From JACDAN01 sp963802375 (GTDB taxonomy: Bacteria > Actinomycetota > Thermoleophilia > Gaiellales > Gaiellaceae), in contig CAWDIJ010000005.1 of the NCBI GenBank assembly GCA_963802375.1, forward strand, positions 248,001 to 312,000: 64,000 nt of DNA. Reading direction: 5' to 3'. The position numbers were made by a program, and so were the translations under genes. The first letter of the stretch is position 1, and every line of letters begins with the position of its first letter. Shown one piece after another: positions 56,963 to 64,000 of this stretch. The notes under the pieces are model-generated. The model ran no database searches. It saw nothing but the letters and a program-made list of their open reading frames with translations, and had not been told where the DNA came from.

Positions 56963-59083
56963 CTAGTCGTCGCCGTCTTCGTCAGGCGGTGGAGGCGGAG
57001 GCTCCGGCTCTTCCTCTTCCTCGGGCGACGGCGCGTAGTAGTAATCGTCGTCGTCGTCATCGTCGTACGAGTCATTCGCGTACTGACCACGCTCGAACGG
57101 CACCCAGATCGGCTCGGACGACGGCTCCGGGAACTCGACCTCCGGCGTGTTCCCGATCGCCGAGCGCATGAAGAGGTTCCAGATGATCGTCGGGAAGGTG
57201 CCGCCGGCGACCTGGATTCCGTGGACGTTCTCCATCGGCACCTGGCCCTGCGGATAGCCCATCCAGACCGTCGTGCTCAGGTTCGGCGTGTAGCCGCAGA
57301 ACCAGGCATCCGTGTGCTCGTCCGTCGTTCCGGTCTTGCCGGCGGCGGGGCGGCTGAAGAAGACGCCGGCGTTCGTCCCGGTGCCGCCGTCGATGTTCTC
57401 CTCGAGGATCTCGGTGACCTCGTCGGCCACCCAGTCGGCGACGACGCGCTTCTGCTGCGGCCTGCCCCAACCCGCGTCCTTGTCCTCGGTTCCGTCGGGG
57501 AGAACGACCTTGCGGATCGCCATCGGCTCGGAGTAGATCCCGCCCGCGGCAAGCGTCGCGTACGCGGAGGCCATGTCCAGCGGCGAGATCGCCGCGGAGC
57601 CGAGCCCGAGCGACGGAACGTGGACGCCCTCCTTCGTCTTCAGACTCGAACGGACGCCGAGGCGGTGCGCCATCGCCGCGACCTTCTCGGGCCCGAGGTC
57701 GAGGGTGAGCTGCGCGAAGACGGTGTTGTCGGAAGAGAGCGTGGCCGTCGAGATCGGCACGGTGCCGAGGTAGTCGTGGCTGTACGTGGAGACCTCCCAC
57801 GGCTCCCTCAACGGATCGGGCTGGTAGGTGAACGGGCGCGACGTGTAGGTCGTCGAGTCGGGATCGACTCCCTCGGCGATCGCCGCCGCCAGCACGAACG
57901 TCTTGAAGGTCGAGCCCGCCTGGCGACGACCCTGTGAGGCGAGGTTGAACTGGTTGCCGCGCTTCCCCGGCGTCACCGCCGTCATTGCCCGGATCGCGCC
58001 GTTCGCCGGGTTGATGGCAACGATGGCCGCCGCGGGGTCGTCGGGATATGGCAGCGTCCGGAGGATCGCGTTTCGCGCCTGCTGCTGGAAGCGCCGGTCG
58101 ACCGTCGTGTAGACGCGCAGGCCACCGGAGCGAACCGTGTTGGCGCCGTACTGTGCGACCAGGAGCGGTCTGACGTAGCTGAAGAAGTAGGGCTCCCGGA
58201 TCCTGGAGTAGAGCTTGCCCGGGCGAAGCCGGATCTCGCGCTCGCCGACCGCCTGCTGGTACTGCCGCTGCGTGATCTTCCCCTGGTCCAACATGGCCCT
58301 GAGCACCTGGTCGCGACGGGCGAGCGCCGTGCGCGGGTTGTTGAACGGGTCGTAGATCGACGGCGCCTGCGTGAGACCCGCGAGCAGTGCTGCTTCGCCG
58401 AGCCCGAGCTTCCACGCAGCTCTCGAGAAGTACGTCTGCGCAGCGGCGTGCACGCCGTACGCCCGGCTGCCGTAGAAAACCGTGTTGAGGTAGCTCTCGA
58501 GGATCCAGTCCTTCGACTGCCGGCGATTGAGCCGGACGGCGAGACAAGCCTCGATCGCCTTCCGCTCGAAGGTGACCTCGTTGCCGACGTACAGGTTGCG
58601 GACGAGCTGCTGGGTGAGCGTCGAGCCGCCCTCGACGACCTTGCCTGCGCGGATGTCCTTCGAGAGTGCGCGCGCGATGCCCTCGAGGTCGATGCCGCTG
58701 TGCTCGTAGAAGCGACGATCCTCGATCGCGATCGTCGCGAGCCGCATCCACTTGCTGATGCGATTCAGCTTCACCGGCTGGCGGTTCTTCTCGGCGGGAA
58801 TCGAGCCGAGCAGCGATCCGTCGGCCGCGTACACGAACGAGTTCTGGCCAATCTCCACAGGTCGCAGGCGGTCGAGGTCACACCGCGGAGCGATCGCCGC
58901 GGCGCCGGTGATCCCGGCCGCTCCGATCGCGGCGACGACCAGCACGAGGGCAGCGATGAGCAGCGCAAGCTTGCGACGATGGCGGCTCCTCGAACGGCGG
59001 CGCTGGCGCCTCGCGCGGCGACGGTAGGTCTCGTCCTCGAACTGGCGCCCGCTGCGCGCCCGGCTCCGGCGGTACGGGCTCAC
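56963..59083 (-). CDS. class A penicillin-binding protein (transglycosylase/transpeptidase)
   Basis: 706 residues from a GTG. A basic N-terminus and one membrane helix (about 39-62) precede the GT51 domain with E121 in IEDRRFYEHSG and STLTQQLVRNLY. The transpeptidase has S391-TFK, S451-DN and KTG at 583-585. The last 45 residues are highly acidic and proline-rich (runs of D, E and P). It polymerises and cross-links peptidoglycan. The stop region overlaps nothing, but the mscS-type stop overlaps its GTG (GTGA), so the two are coupled. Confidence 0.94.
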   Translation of the reverse strand: MSPYRRSRARSGRQFEDETYRRRARRQRRRSRSRHRRKLALLIAALVLVVAAIGAAGITGAAAIAPRCDLDRLRPVEIGQNSFVYAADGSLLGSIPAEKNRQPVKLNRISKWMRLATIAIEDRRFYEHSGIDLEGIARALSKDIRAGKVVEGGSTLTQQLVRNLYVGNEVTFERKAIEACLAVRLNRRQSKDWILESYLNTVFYGSRAYGVHAAAQTYFSRAAWKLGLGEAALLAGLTQAPSIYDPFNNPRTALARRDQVLRAMLDQGKITQRQYQQAVGEREIRLRPGKLYSRIREPYFFSYVRPLLVAQYGANTVRSGGLRVYTTVDRRFQQQARNAILRTLPYPDDPAAAIVAINPANGAIRAMTAVTPGKRGNQFNLASQGRRQAGSTFKTFVLAAAIAEGVDPDSTTYTSRPFTYQPDPLREPWEVSTYSHDYLGTVPISTATLSSDNTVFAQLTLDLGPEKVAAMAHRLGVRSSLKTKEGVHVPSLGLGSAAISPLDMASAYATLAAGGIYSEPMAIRKVVLPDGTEDKDAGWGRPQQKRVVADWVADEVTEILEENIDGGTGTNAGVFFSRPAAGKTGTTDEHTDAWFCGYTPNLSTTVWMGYPQGQVPMENVHGIQVAGGTFPTIIWNLFMRSAIGNTPEVEFPEPSSEPIWVPFERGQYANDSYDDDDDDDYYYAPSPEEEEEPEPPPPPPDEDGDD

Positions 59084-59793
59084 GCGTAGATGCCGGCTTC
59101 GAGCAGCCGGGCGTGCGCGCGAAGGCGCAGATCGCTCTCGAGCCGGCGAGCCGCCGACTCGTCGTCTGCCCAGACCCTGAGGGTGACGACGCCTTCGTCG
59201 TCGAGAGCGGTGACGAGGATGTCAGTCGGAGTCGTTGCTTCGCGAAGGAGGTCGATCACTACCCGGAGATCCTTGTCTCGCGGCACGGGAACGGTGACCT
59301 CGGCCAGCGTTTCCCGGCTCGCGATGGTGGAGTTCCTGATGGTATCGGCAGCCAAAAGCTCATTCGGGATCACGAGCCGGGTCCGGTCGTCCATGCGAAT
59401 GTTGGTGTAGACGAGCCCGATCTCCTCGACGATCCCCTCACCGTCGGCCACCGCGACGCGGTCGCCGAGGCGAATCGGCTGCGCGAGCCCGATCATCACG
59501 CCGGCGACGAAATTCGAGAGCGTTCGCTGGGCGGCGAGGCCGATGACGATGCCGAGAATCGCGGTGGAGGCGAGCAGCCCGCCGGCGACAGCACGCACCT
59601 GCGGGATCAGGAGCAGCGCCGTCAGGACGCCGACGAAGATGATCACGCCCATGATGCTGCGGCGGAGGACGCGGTATCGGGTCACCGCACCCGGCGCGAG
59701 CTCGCGCTTGGCCATGCGCATGTCCACGAGCTTGGCGACGACGATCGCGGCCGTGATCACGGCGATGACGACGATCAGGCGCCCCCAGTCCAC
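59080..59793 (-). CDS. small-conductance mechanosensitive channel (MscS family)
   Basis: 237 residues from the GTG at 59793; an ATG 129 bases upstream would add an unlikely polar leader. Three membrane helices are predicted, the third being VAGGLLASTAILGIVIGLAAQRTLSNFVAGVMIGL, the glycine/alanine-rich pore helix. Next comes the beta domain RLGDRVAVADGEGIVEEIGLVYTNIRMDDRTRLVIPNELL and a C-terminal alpha/beta part. It relieves turgor in osmotic down-shock; position before a PBP suggests envelope maintenance. Confidence 0.9.
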   Translation of the reverse strand: MDWGRLIVVIAVITAAIVVAKLVDMRMAKRELAPGAVTRYRVLRRSIMGVIIFVGVLTALLLIPQVRAVAGGLLASTAILGIVIGLAAQRTLSNFVAGVMIGLAQPIRLGDRVAVADGEGIVEEIGLVYTNIRMDDRTRLVIPNELLAADTIRNSTIASRETLAEVTVPVPRDKDLRVVIDLLREATTPTDILVTALDDEGVVTLRVWADDESAARRLESDLRLRAHARLLEAGIYA

Positions 59794-60004
59794 GAGCGCT
59801 AGTTCGACGCGCTCAGCGCGCCTCCCGCTGGTCTGAGCGCCCTGGGGCGTCGCTGGCAAGCGAGGCAGGCTGTGTTGCGAGGACAGGACGGTTGGTACGG
59901 ACTCGGGGCACAGCCGCAGCATCGCGAAGTCCAGCGGCGTCAGACGTCGCGGAGGCCGCGAAGACGCATCTTGCGGCCGGCCGGAGCGGCGCCTGCCAGG
60001 ACGC

Positions 60005-60403
60005 TCAGAGCGCTTTCCGGCCCGCGAAGCCCTCGTCGGGGCCGTGCCAGAAGCCGATCTCGTCCTCGCCCAGGCGCCAGCAGAGGAGGATCTCCTCGCC
60101 CTCTCGTAGAGCCGGAAAGTCGAGCAGCCCTTCGTCGAGGTCCTTGACCTGAGCGCCGGCCGACTGGATCCGCTCGATGCAGACCGCGAGCGAGGTCGCC
60201 TCGTCCTCGAGCTCGTGTTCCACCTCGGCGAAGTCCCCGGGCGTCAGGTCGCCGCCGTTCGAGCCGGCCTGCTCCGTGAGCACGCCGCGCTGCTCCTGGG
60301 CCTCGCGGAATCGCCGGCGGTGCTCGACCATCTCCTCCACGACCGGGCGAAGCTCGGCGACCGCACGGTTGGCTTCCTGGAGGGTGAAGTAGCGTGGCGC
60401 CAT
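60005..60403 (-). CDS. DUF2203 family protein
   Basis: 132 residues from the ATG at 60403. RYFTLQEANRAVAELRPVVEEM opens a helical N-terminus; KDLDEGLLDFPALREGEEILLCWRLGEDEIGFWHGPDEGFAGRK is the diagnostic DUF2203 C-terminus. Function unknown. It is divergent from and back-to-back with the mannosyltransferase gene (starts within two bases of each other). About 210 bases downstream, to the mscS gene, hold no recognisable gene, repeat or terminator. Confidence 0.85.
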   Translation of the reverse strand: MAPRYFTLQEANRAVAELRPVVEEMVEHRRRFREAQEQRGVLTEQAGSNGGDLTPGDFAEVEHELEDEATSLAVCIERIQSAGAQVKDLDEGLLDFPALREGEEILLCWRLGEDEIGFWHGPDEGFAGRKAL

Positions 60404-61583
60404 CGGCCGTATTCTCGACGTCTTCCTGTGGAGCCGGGCGGCGATCTGGTCGGCCGTCGTTCTCGCGTACCTGACCTTCGAGCCGAACCGGCACCCCGAC
60501 GTCGCTCGCTGGGACCGGCCGGAGTACACACGGGACGCCGGATTCCTCGTCGACGTCTGGGCCCGCTGGGACAGCGTCTGGTTCCTGCGGATCGCCGAGG
60601 ACGGCTACGGCGCGACCGAGGAGGCGGCCGCAGCGTTCTACCCGCTCTACCCGCTGCTCGTCGGAGTGCTCGGCCGGGTGCTGCTCGGGCACTACGTCCT
60701 GGCCGGCATCCTCGTCTCGCTCACCGCCTGTCTCGGCGCGTTCGTCCTGCTCGACCGGCTGGCTCTGCGGCGACTCGGCGACGCCGGCGCGCGGAGGACG
60801 GTGGTCTACCTGGCGGTCTTCCCGTTCGCGCTCTTCCTCGGTGCCGTCTACAGCGAGTCGCTCTTCCTCCTCATGGCCGTGGCGAGCTTCTTGCTCGCCG
60901 AGCGGGGGAGCTTTCTCGGCGCGGGAATCGCGGCCGGGCTCGCATGGCTGACGCGGCCGCTCGGCGTCGCACTGCTTCCCGCACTCGTCGTCCTGGCCTG
61001 GCGCTCTCGCGACAGGCGCGCTGCGCTCCTGCGGCTCTGCGCCGCACCGGCGCTGTTCGCGCTCTATCCGCTCTACCTCTGGTGGAAGCTCGGCGATCCC
61101 TTCGCCTTTCTCCACGCTGAAGAGACCTGGAGCCGCGAGCTCTCGCCGGCCGGCCCGCTCGGCGGGCTCTGGGACGGCCTGCGCGCGGGCTGGGCCGGAG
61201 TCAGGCAGCTCGCGTCGGGCTCCGATTCCACCCGCTACTGGAGCGCGGTGCAAGACGCCGATCCCGACCGGGTGGCGGCGATCAACCTGGCACAGCTGGG
61301 CTTCCTCCTGCTCTTCGCGGTCCTCACGGTCGTCGCCTGGCGGAACTTCGGCGCGCCCTACGGCCTGTTCGCGGCGGTCAGCCTTGCGATCCCGCTGAGC
61401 GTGCCGTCGGAGCGCTGGCCGCTGCTCTCGATCCAGCGTTTCGGCCTCGTCGTCTTCCCGCTTTTCATGGCGCTCGCCGTGCTCGGTTCTCGCCCACGGG
61501 CGCACACCGGGGTGGTAGTCGTGAGCGCCGTGCTGCTCGGAGTCGTCTGCACCCAGTGGGCCCTCTGGCAGTGGGTCGCGTGA
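60402..61583 (+). CDS. GT-C mannosyltransferase-like membrane protein, non-canonical start
   Basis: About 393 residues. The frame opens after a stop at 60390 and has no ATG, GTG or TTG before GTG 60666, which would remove the essential first loop (DVWARWDSVWFLRIAEDGYG, acidic catalytic residues) and first helix (FLWSRAAIWSAVVLAYLTF). ATC 60402, ATT 60411 or CTG 60426 are possible starts; 60402 is given as the outer limit. At least eight membrane helices follow, with FYPLYPLL and AVYSESLFLLMA motifs typical of PIG-M/GPI-type and actinobacterial mannosyltransferases. The stop overlaps the CPBP start (GTGA). Confidence 0.8.
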   Translation: MGRILDVFLWSRAAIWSAVVLAYLTFEPNRHPDVARWDRPEYTRDAGFLVDVWARWDSVWFLRIAEDGYGATEEAAAAFYPLYPLLVGVLGRVLLGHYVLAGILVSLTACLGAFVLLDRLALRRLGDAGARRTVVYLAVFPFALFLGAVYSESLFLLMAVASFLLAERGSFLGAGIAAGLAWLTRPLGVALLPALVVLAWRSRDRRAALLRLCAAPALFALYPLYLWWKLGDPFAFLHAEETWSRELSPAGPLGGLWDGLRAGWAGVRQLASGSDSTRYWSAVQDADPDRVAAINLAQLGFLLLFAVLTVVAWRNFGAPYGLFAAVSLAIPLSVPSERWPLLSIQRFGLVVFPLFMALAVLGSRPRAHTGVVVVSAVLLGVVCTQWALWQWVA

Positions 61584-62272
61584 CCGAGCCCGCGCCTCCT
61601 CAGGAACGGCAGCCCGAGCTCGGGCGCAAGCTTCTCGCGTGGTGGGTGCTCGTCGGCACCCTCATCCTGATCGGCTTCCTCTCTGCGGCCGCCGCAGAGG
61701 ACGACGCCGATCGCTCGGATGCCGTCTACCAGTACCAGTTCGGGATCGGCGGTCTCGTCGTCTACGCGGTGCTGATCGGAATCGTGTTCCTGATCGCGCG
61801 CGGGCTGGACTGGCGGGAGGCGTTTGCGTTCAAGCGGCCGACGTCATGGAAGCGCGCGGGCGGCCTGACTGTCGGGCTTCTCGTCGCGGTGTTCGTCGTG
61901 GGAGCGATCCTCGAGGCGATCTTCCACGCCGGCGAGGAACAGGGGCTCGACCCAGCCGGCTGGCAGCCGGATCGCGTCGGCGCGCTCATCCTCAGCTTCC
62001 TTGCAATCGCCATCGCGGCGCCGCTCGCCGAGGAGCTGACGTTCCGTGGCCTCGGCTACTACCTCCTGAGCCAGTTCGGGCACTGGGCGGCGATCGCGAT
62101 CACCGGGATCACGTTCGCGCTCGCCCACGGCCTGATCGTCGGGATTCCGGTCTTCTTCGTGATCGGCGCCGGGCTCGCGTACCTGCGCTACCGCACCGAC
62201 AGCCTCTATCCACCGATCCTCGTGCACATGGCCTTCAACGGCCTGCAGCTCGTGATCGGCGTGCTCGGCTAG
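61580..62272 (+). CDS. CPBP-family intramembrane metalloprotease
   Basis: 230 residues from a GTG overlapping the previous stop. Six to eight helices are predicted. The CPBP motif 1 is AEELTFRGLGYYLL, motif 2 ALAHGL, and motif 3 HMAFNG near the C-terminus, giving glutamates and histidines of the presumed zinc site. Family members (CAAX-protease and bacteriocin-processing related) cleave within the membrane; the substrate is unknown. It ends four bases inside the end of the convergent ABC ATPase gene. Confidence 0.88.
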   Translation: MTEPAPPQERQPELGRKLLAWWVLVGTLILIGFLSAAAAEDDADRSDAVYQYQFGIGGLVVYAVLIGIVFLIARGLDWREAFAFKRPTSWKRAGGLTVGLLVAVFVVGAILEAIFHAGEEQGLDPAGWQPDRVGALILSFLAIAIAAPLAEELTFRGLGYYLLSQFGHWAAIAITGITFALAHGLIVGIPVFFVIGAGLAYLRYRTDSLYPPILVHMAFNGLQLVIGVLG

Positions 62273-63450
62273 CTGTAGATCCCGAGCCCCGTAGCCGGAT
62301 CGAAGAAGTGCATCCGGTCGGGCGTGACACGCAGTTGCGCGCGGTCGCCCTCACGGAAGCTCGCACCGCGACCGAGCCGTGCAACGAACACGGTGCCGTG
62401 CTCCTCGCGGACGTCCACGGCGTCGGCGCCGACGGCTGCCTTGATGTCCTCACCGTGCACGGGCGGGCCGCCGACGGCGAAGTGGACGAAGACCTCCGAC
62501 CCCATGTCCTCTCGGATGTCCACAGGTGCGGAGATGTGGCCGTCCGCCTCGTGGTCCGCGTAGGCGAAGTCCTCGGGGCGAATCCCGAGGACCAGCCGTT
62601 TACCCTCGAACCCGCGAAGCGCGGGCCGCGCTTGCACCAGCTCGTCAGCCACGACCAGCCGGTGCTCACCAAACCGCGCTTCGAGCCGACCGTTCTCCCG
62701 TACCAGGTCAGCGCCGACGAGATTCATCGCGGGCGAGCCGATGAACTCGGCGGCGAAGAGGTTCACGGGCTCGTCGTAGAGCTTCTGCGGCACGTCGTAC
62801 TGCTGAAGCACCCCGTCCCGCATGACGGCGACGCGATCGCCGAGCGTCAAGGCTTCGGTCTGGTCATGCGTGACGTAGATCGTCGTGACAGCGAGATCGC
62901 GCTGGATCCTCGCGATCTCCGCCCGCATCTCCACCCGCAGCTTCGCGTCGAGGTTGGAGAGCGGCTCGTCCATCAGGAATGCCTGCGGCTCGCGGACGAT
63001 CGCGCGGCCCATGGCAACGCGTTGGCGCTGGCCGCCGGAGAGCGTGCGCGGGCGCTTGCCGAGGACTTCACGGAGGCCGAGAACCTCGGCCGCTCGCTTG
63101 ACCCGGCGGTCGATCTCGCCCTTGTCGATCTTCCGTAGCTTGAGCCCGAACGCCATGTTCTTGTAGGCCGACATGTGCGGGTACAGCGCGTAGTTCTGGA
63201 ACACCATCGCGACGTCGCGGTTCTTCGGGGGCAGGTTGTTGACGACCCGGCCGCCGATCCGAACCTCGCCCGCGGTGACCGGCTCCAGCCCGGCGACCAT
63301 GCGCAGGGCCGTGGTCTTCCCGCACCCGGACGGGCCGACGAGCACGGTGAACTCCCCGTCGGCGATCGTCAGGTCGAGCTCCTTCACGGCCTTCGTGCCG
63401 TCGGGATAGACCTTCGTCAGCTGTTCGAGTTCGATCTCAGCTATCGCCAA
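62269..63450 (-). CDS. sugar ABC transporter ATP-binding protein (MsiK/UgpC-like)
   Basis: 393 residues from a TTG. Walker A GPSGCGKTT at 39-47, Q-loop MVFQNYALYPHMSAYKNMAFGL, signature LSGGQRQRVAMGRAI, Walker B AFLMDEPLSNLDAKLR, switch H in YVTHDQTEA, then a C-terminal TOBE/MOP regulatory domain (from about 240) with LGIRPEDF. It belongs to the CUT1 carbohydrate-importer ATPases, often shared by several permeases. A permease starts 72 bases away in the opposite direction. TATCTT on the minus strand (63480-63475) could be its -10. Confidence 0.92.
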   Translation of the reverse strand: MAIAEIELEQLTKVYPDGTKAVKELDLTIADGEFTVLVGPSGCGKTTALRMVAGLEPVTAGEVRIGGRVVNNLPPKNRDVAMVFQNYALYPHMSAYKNMAFGLKLRKIDKGEIDRRVKRAAEVLGLREVLGKRPRTLSGGQRQRVAMGRAIVREPQAFLMDEPLSNLDAKLRVEMRAEIARIQRDLAVTTIYVTHDQTEALTLGDRVAVMRDGVLQQYDVPQKLYDEPVNLFAAEFIGSPAMNLVGADLVRENGRLEARFGEHRLVVADELVQARPALRGFEGKRLVLGIRPEDFAYADHEADGHISAPVDIREDMGSEVFVHFAVGGPPVHGEDIKAAVGADAVDVREEHGTVFVARLGRGASFREGDRAQLRVTPDRMHFFDPATGLGIYS

Positions 63451-63507
63451 TCACCGCCGTGGGAACAGCTGGGAAAGATACTCCCGTCACGACGTTCGTT
63501 CACCGTT

Positions 63508-63513
63508 TACGAT
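63508..63513 (+). promoter_or_regulatory. candidate -10 element for the sugar permease gene
   Basis: TACGAT ends nine bases before the GTG at 63523, so again a near-leaderless arrangement. The 72-base divergent gap must hold promoters for both the ATPase and permease genes. No operator dyad is visible. Confidence 0.35.
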
Positions 63514-63522
63514 CGGGGCGAC

Positions 63523-64000
63523 GTGGCGACCGTCGCGGCCGGCTCACACCGTCGGCGCTGGCAGGACATTTTCGAGGAGCGCCGCTTCCTCGGCCCGCTC
63601 CTGATCGCTCCTGCAGTGCTCTTCATCGTCCTGCTGGTCGGCGCTCCGCTCATTCTCGCGGTCTATCTCAGCCTCACAGACGCCACTGCAGGCTCGCTGA
63701 CGGGCGAGTTCGTCGGCTTCCAGAACTACACGGAAGCCTGGCAGAGCGAGAACTTCCGCCGAGCACTGCGCAACACGGTGATCTTCACGCTCGTCTCGCA
63801 GGCGATCGTCCTCGTCGGCGCCGGCGTGTTGGCGCACGCGCTCGTTCGCGACTTCCCGGGGAAGTGGTTCCTCCGCTTTCTCGTCGTGCTCCCCTGGGCC
63901 ACGCCTGTGGCACTGAGCACCGTCGGCTTCCTCTGGATCCTCCACCCGCTCTACAGCGTCGTGAACTGGACGCTCACCCACGACGTCGTCCCTGGAAGTC
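63523..64000 (+). CDS. sugar ABC transporter permease (MalF/UgpA-like), 3' end cut off
   Basis: The GTG at 63523 opens a frame that runs off the window, with 159 residues visible. After a basic N-terminus (HRRRWQDIFEERR), the first helix is LLIAPAVLFIVLLVGAPLILAVYLSL, then FVGFQNYTEAWQSENFRRALRNTVIFTLVSQ, typical of CUT1 permeases just before the second helix. VLPWATPVALSTVGFLWILHP is the third. It is divergent from the MsiK/UgpC-like ATPase gene, consistent with one importer. The binding protein and second permease are presumably beyond the window. Confidence 0.88.
   Translation, partial: MATVAAGSHRRRWQDIFEERRFLGPLLIAPAVLFIVLLVGAPLILAVYLSLTDATAGSLTGEFVGFQNYTEAWQSENFRRALRNTVIFTLVSQAIVLVGAGVLAHALVRDFPGKWFLRFLVVLPWATPVALSTVGFLWILHPLYSVVNWTLTHDVVPGS

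Noticed and set aside
59794..60004. A 210-base gap with open frames on the minus strand that could extend MscS or be a small gene
   Set aside because: No ribosome site, domain, or hydrophobic segment; the upstream extension of MscS is polar and low complexity.

Overview
The window is 64 kb of high-GC (roughly two thirds G+C), densely coded bacterial chromosome. Gene content and protein style suggest an actinobacterial lineage, most likely class Thermoleophilia (Gaiellales or Solirubrobacterales): many GTG starts, 4-bp ATGA/GTGA stop-start overlaps, methylmalonyl-CoA epimerase, MoxR/DUF58/VWA operon, TreT and OtsA, and candidate leaderless promoters. This placement is inferred from family knowledge; no marker phylogeny was run. 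There is one tRNA gene (Phe), no rRNA, no CRISPR, and no recognisable transposase, integrase or phage gene. It reads as core chromosome, not a mobile island. Both ends are cut inside genes.

Layout. 1-3.0 kb (+): a metal-dependent hydrolase fragment, a small unknown gene, a DUF1028 protein and two tandem cupin-TPR paralogues, all overlapping. 3.0-6.7 kb (-): a two-component system (OmpR regulator, HAMP kinase) with a secreted cupredoxin and two secreted low-complexity acidic proteins. 6.8-13 kb: Ldh_2-type dehydrogenase, Mrp ATPase, DUF72, inositol-phosphatase-like protein, DUF1015, YhaM-type nuclease and an EamA transporter. 13.1-18.5 kb (-): a six-gene MoxR-DUF58-VWA (Bat-like) operon. 18.6-24.9 kb (-): YchF-like GTPase, ECF-type sigma factor, methylmalonyl-CoA epimerase, an MFS-HAD fusion with a DeoR regulator, and a short FtsH. 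24.9-33.5 kb: NAD salvage (nicotinamidase-like hydrolase and PncB), M20 peptidase, RarA, OsmC, phosphoesterase, a single-domain response regulator and tRNA-Phe. 33.6-40.5 kb (-): a linked heme-synthesis and cytochrome c maturation operon (ccmABCD, hemX-like, hemA, hemC, hemD) plus a SAM hydrolase and a methyltransferase. 40.7-44.4 kb (-): mogA, moaC, otsA, treT. 44.5-48.6 kb (-): RsbW-like kinase, HtrA protease and a second two-component system whose kinase is frameshifted. 48.6-57 kb: M28 membrane peptidase, moeA, and an envelope glycan cluster (GT2, GT4, methyltransferase, two GT-C-like membrane proteins). 57-64 kb: class A PBP, MscS channel, DUF2203, GT-C mannosyltransferase, CPBP protease, and a divergent sugar ABC importer (ATPase, partial permease).

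The most unusual observation is a pair of imperfect repeats of about 160 bp at 4808-4972 and 46282-46441. The core is about 85% identical, folds into a long hairpin, and shows compensatory base changes between copies. Each copy abuts a histidine kinase gene in a two-component operon. I do not recognise the family; it could be a structured RNA or a dispersed hairpin repeat. Other points worth a look are a double palindromic GTAACA-N3-TGTTAC site upstream of the DUF72 gene, apparent CTG or other non-canonical starts in three genes, and a one-base frameshift in the second sensor kinase.
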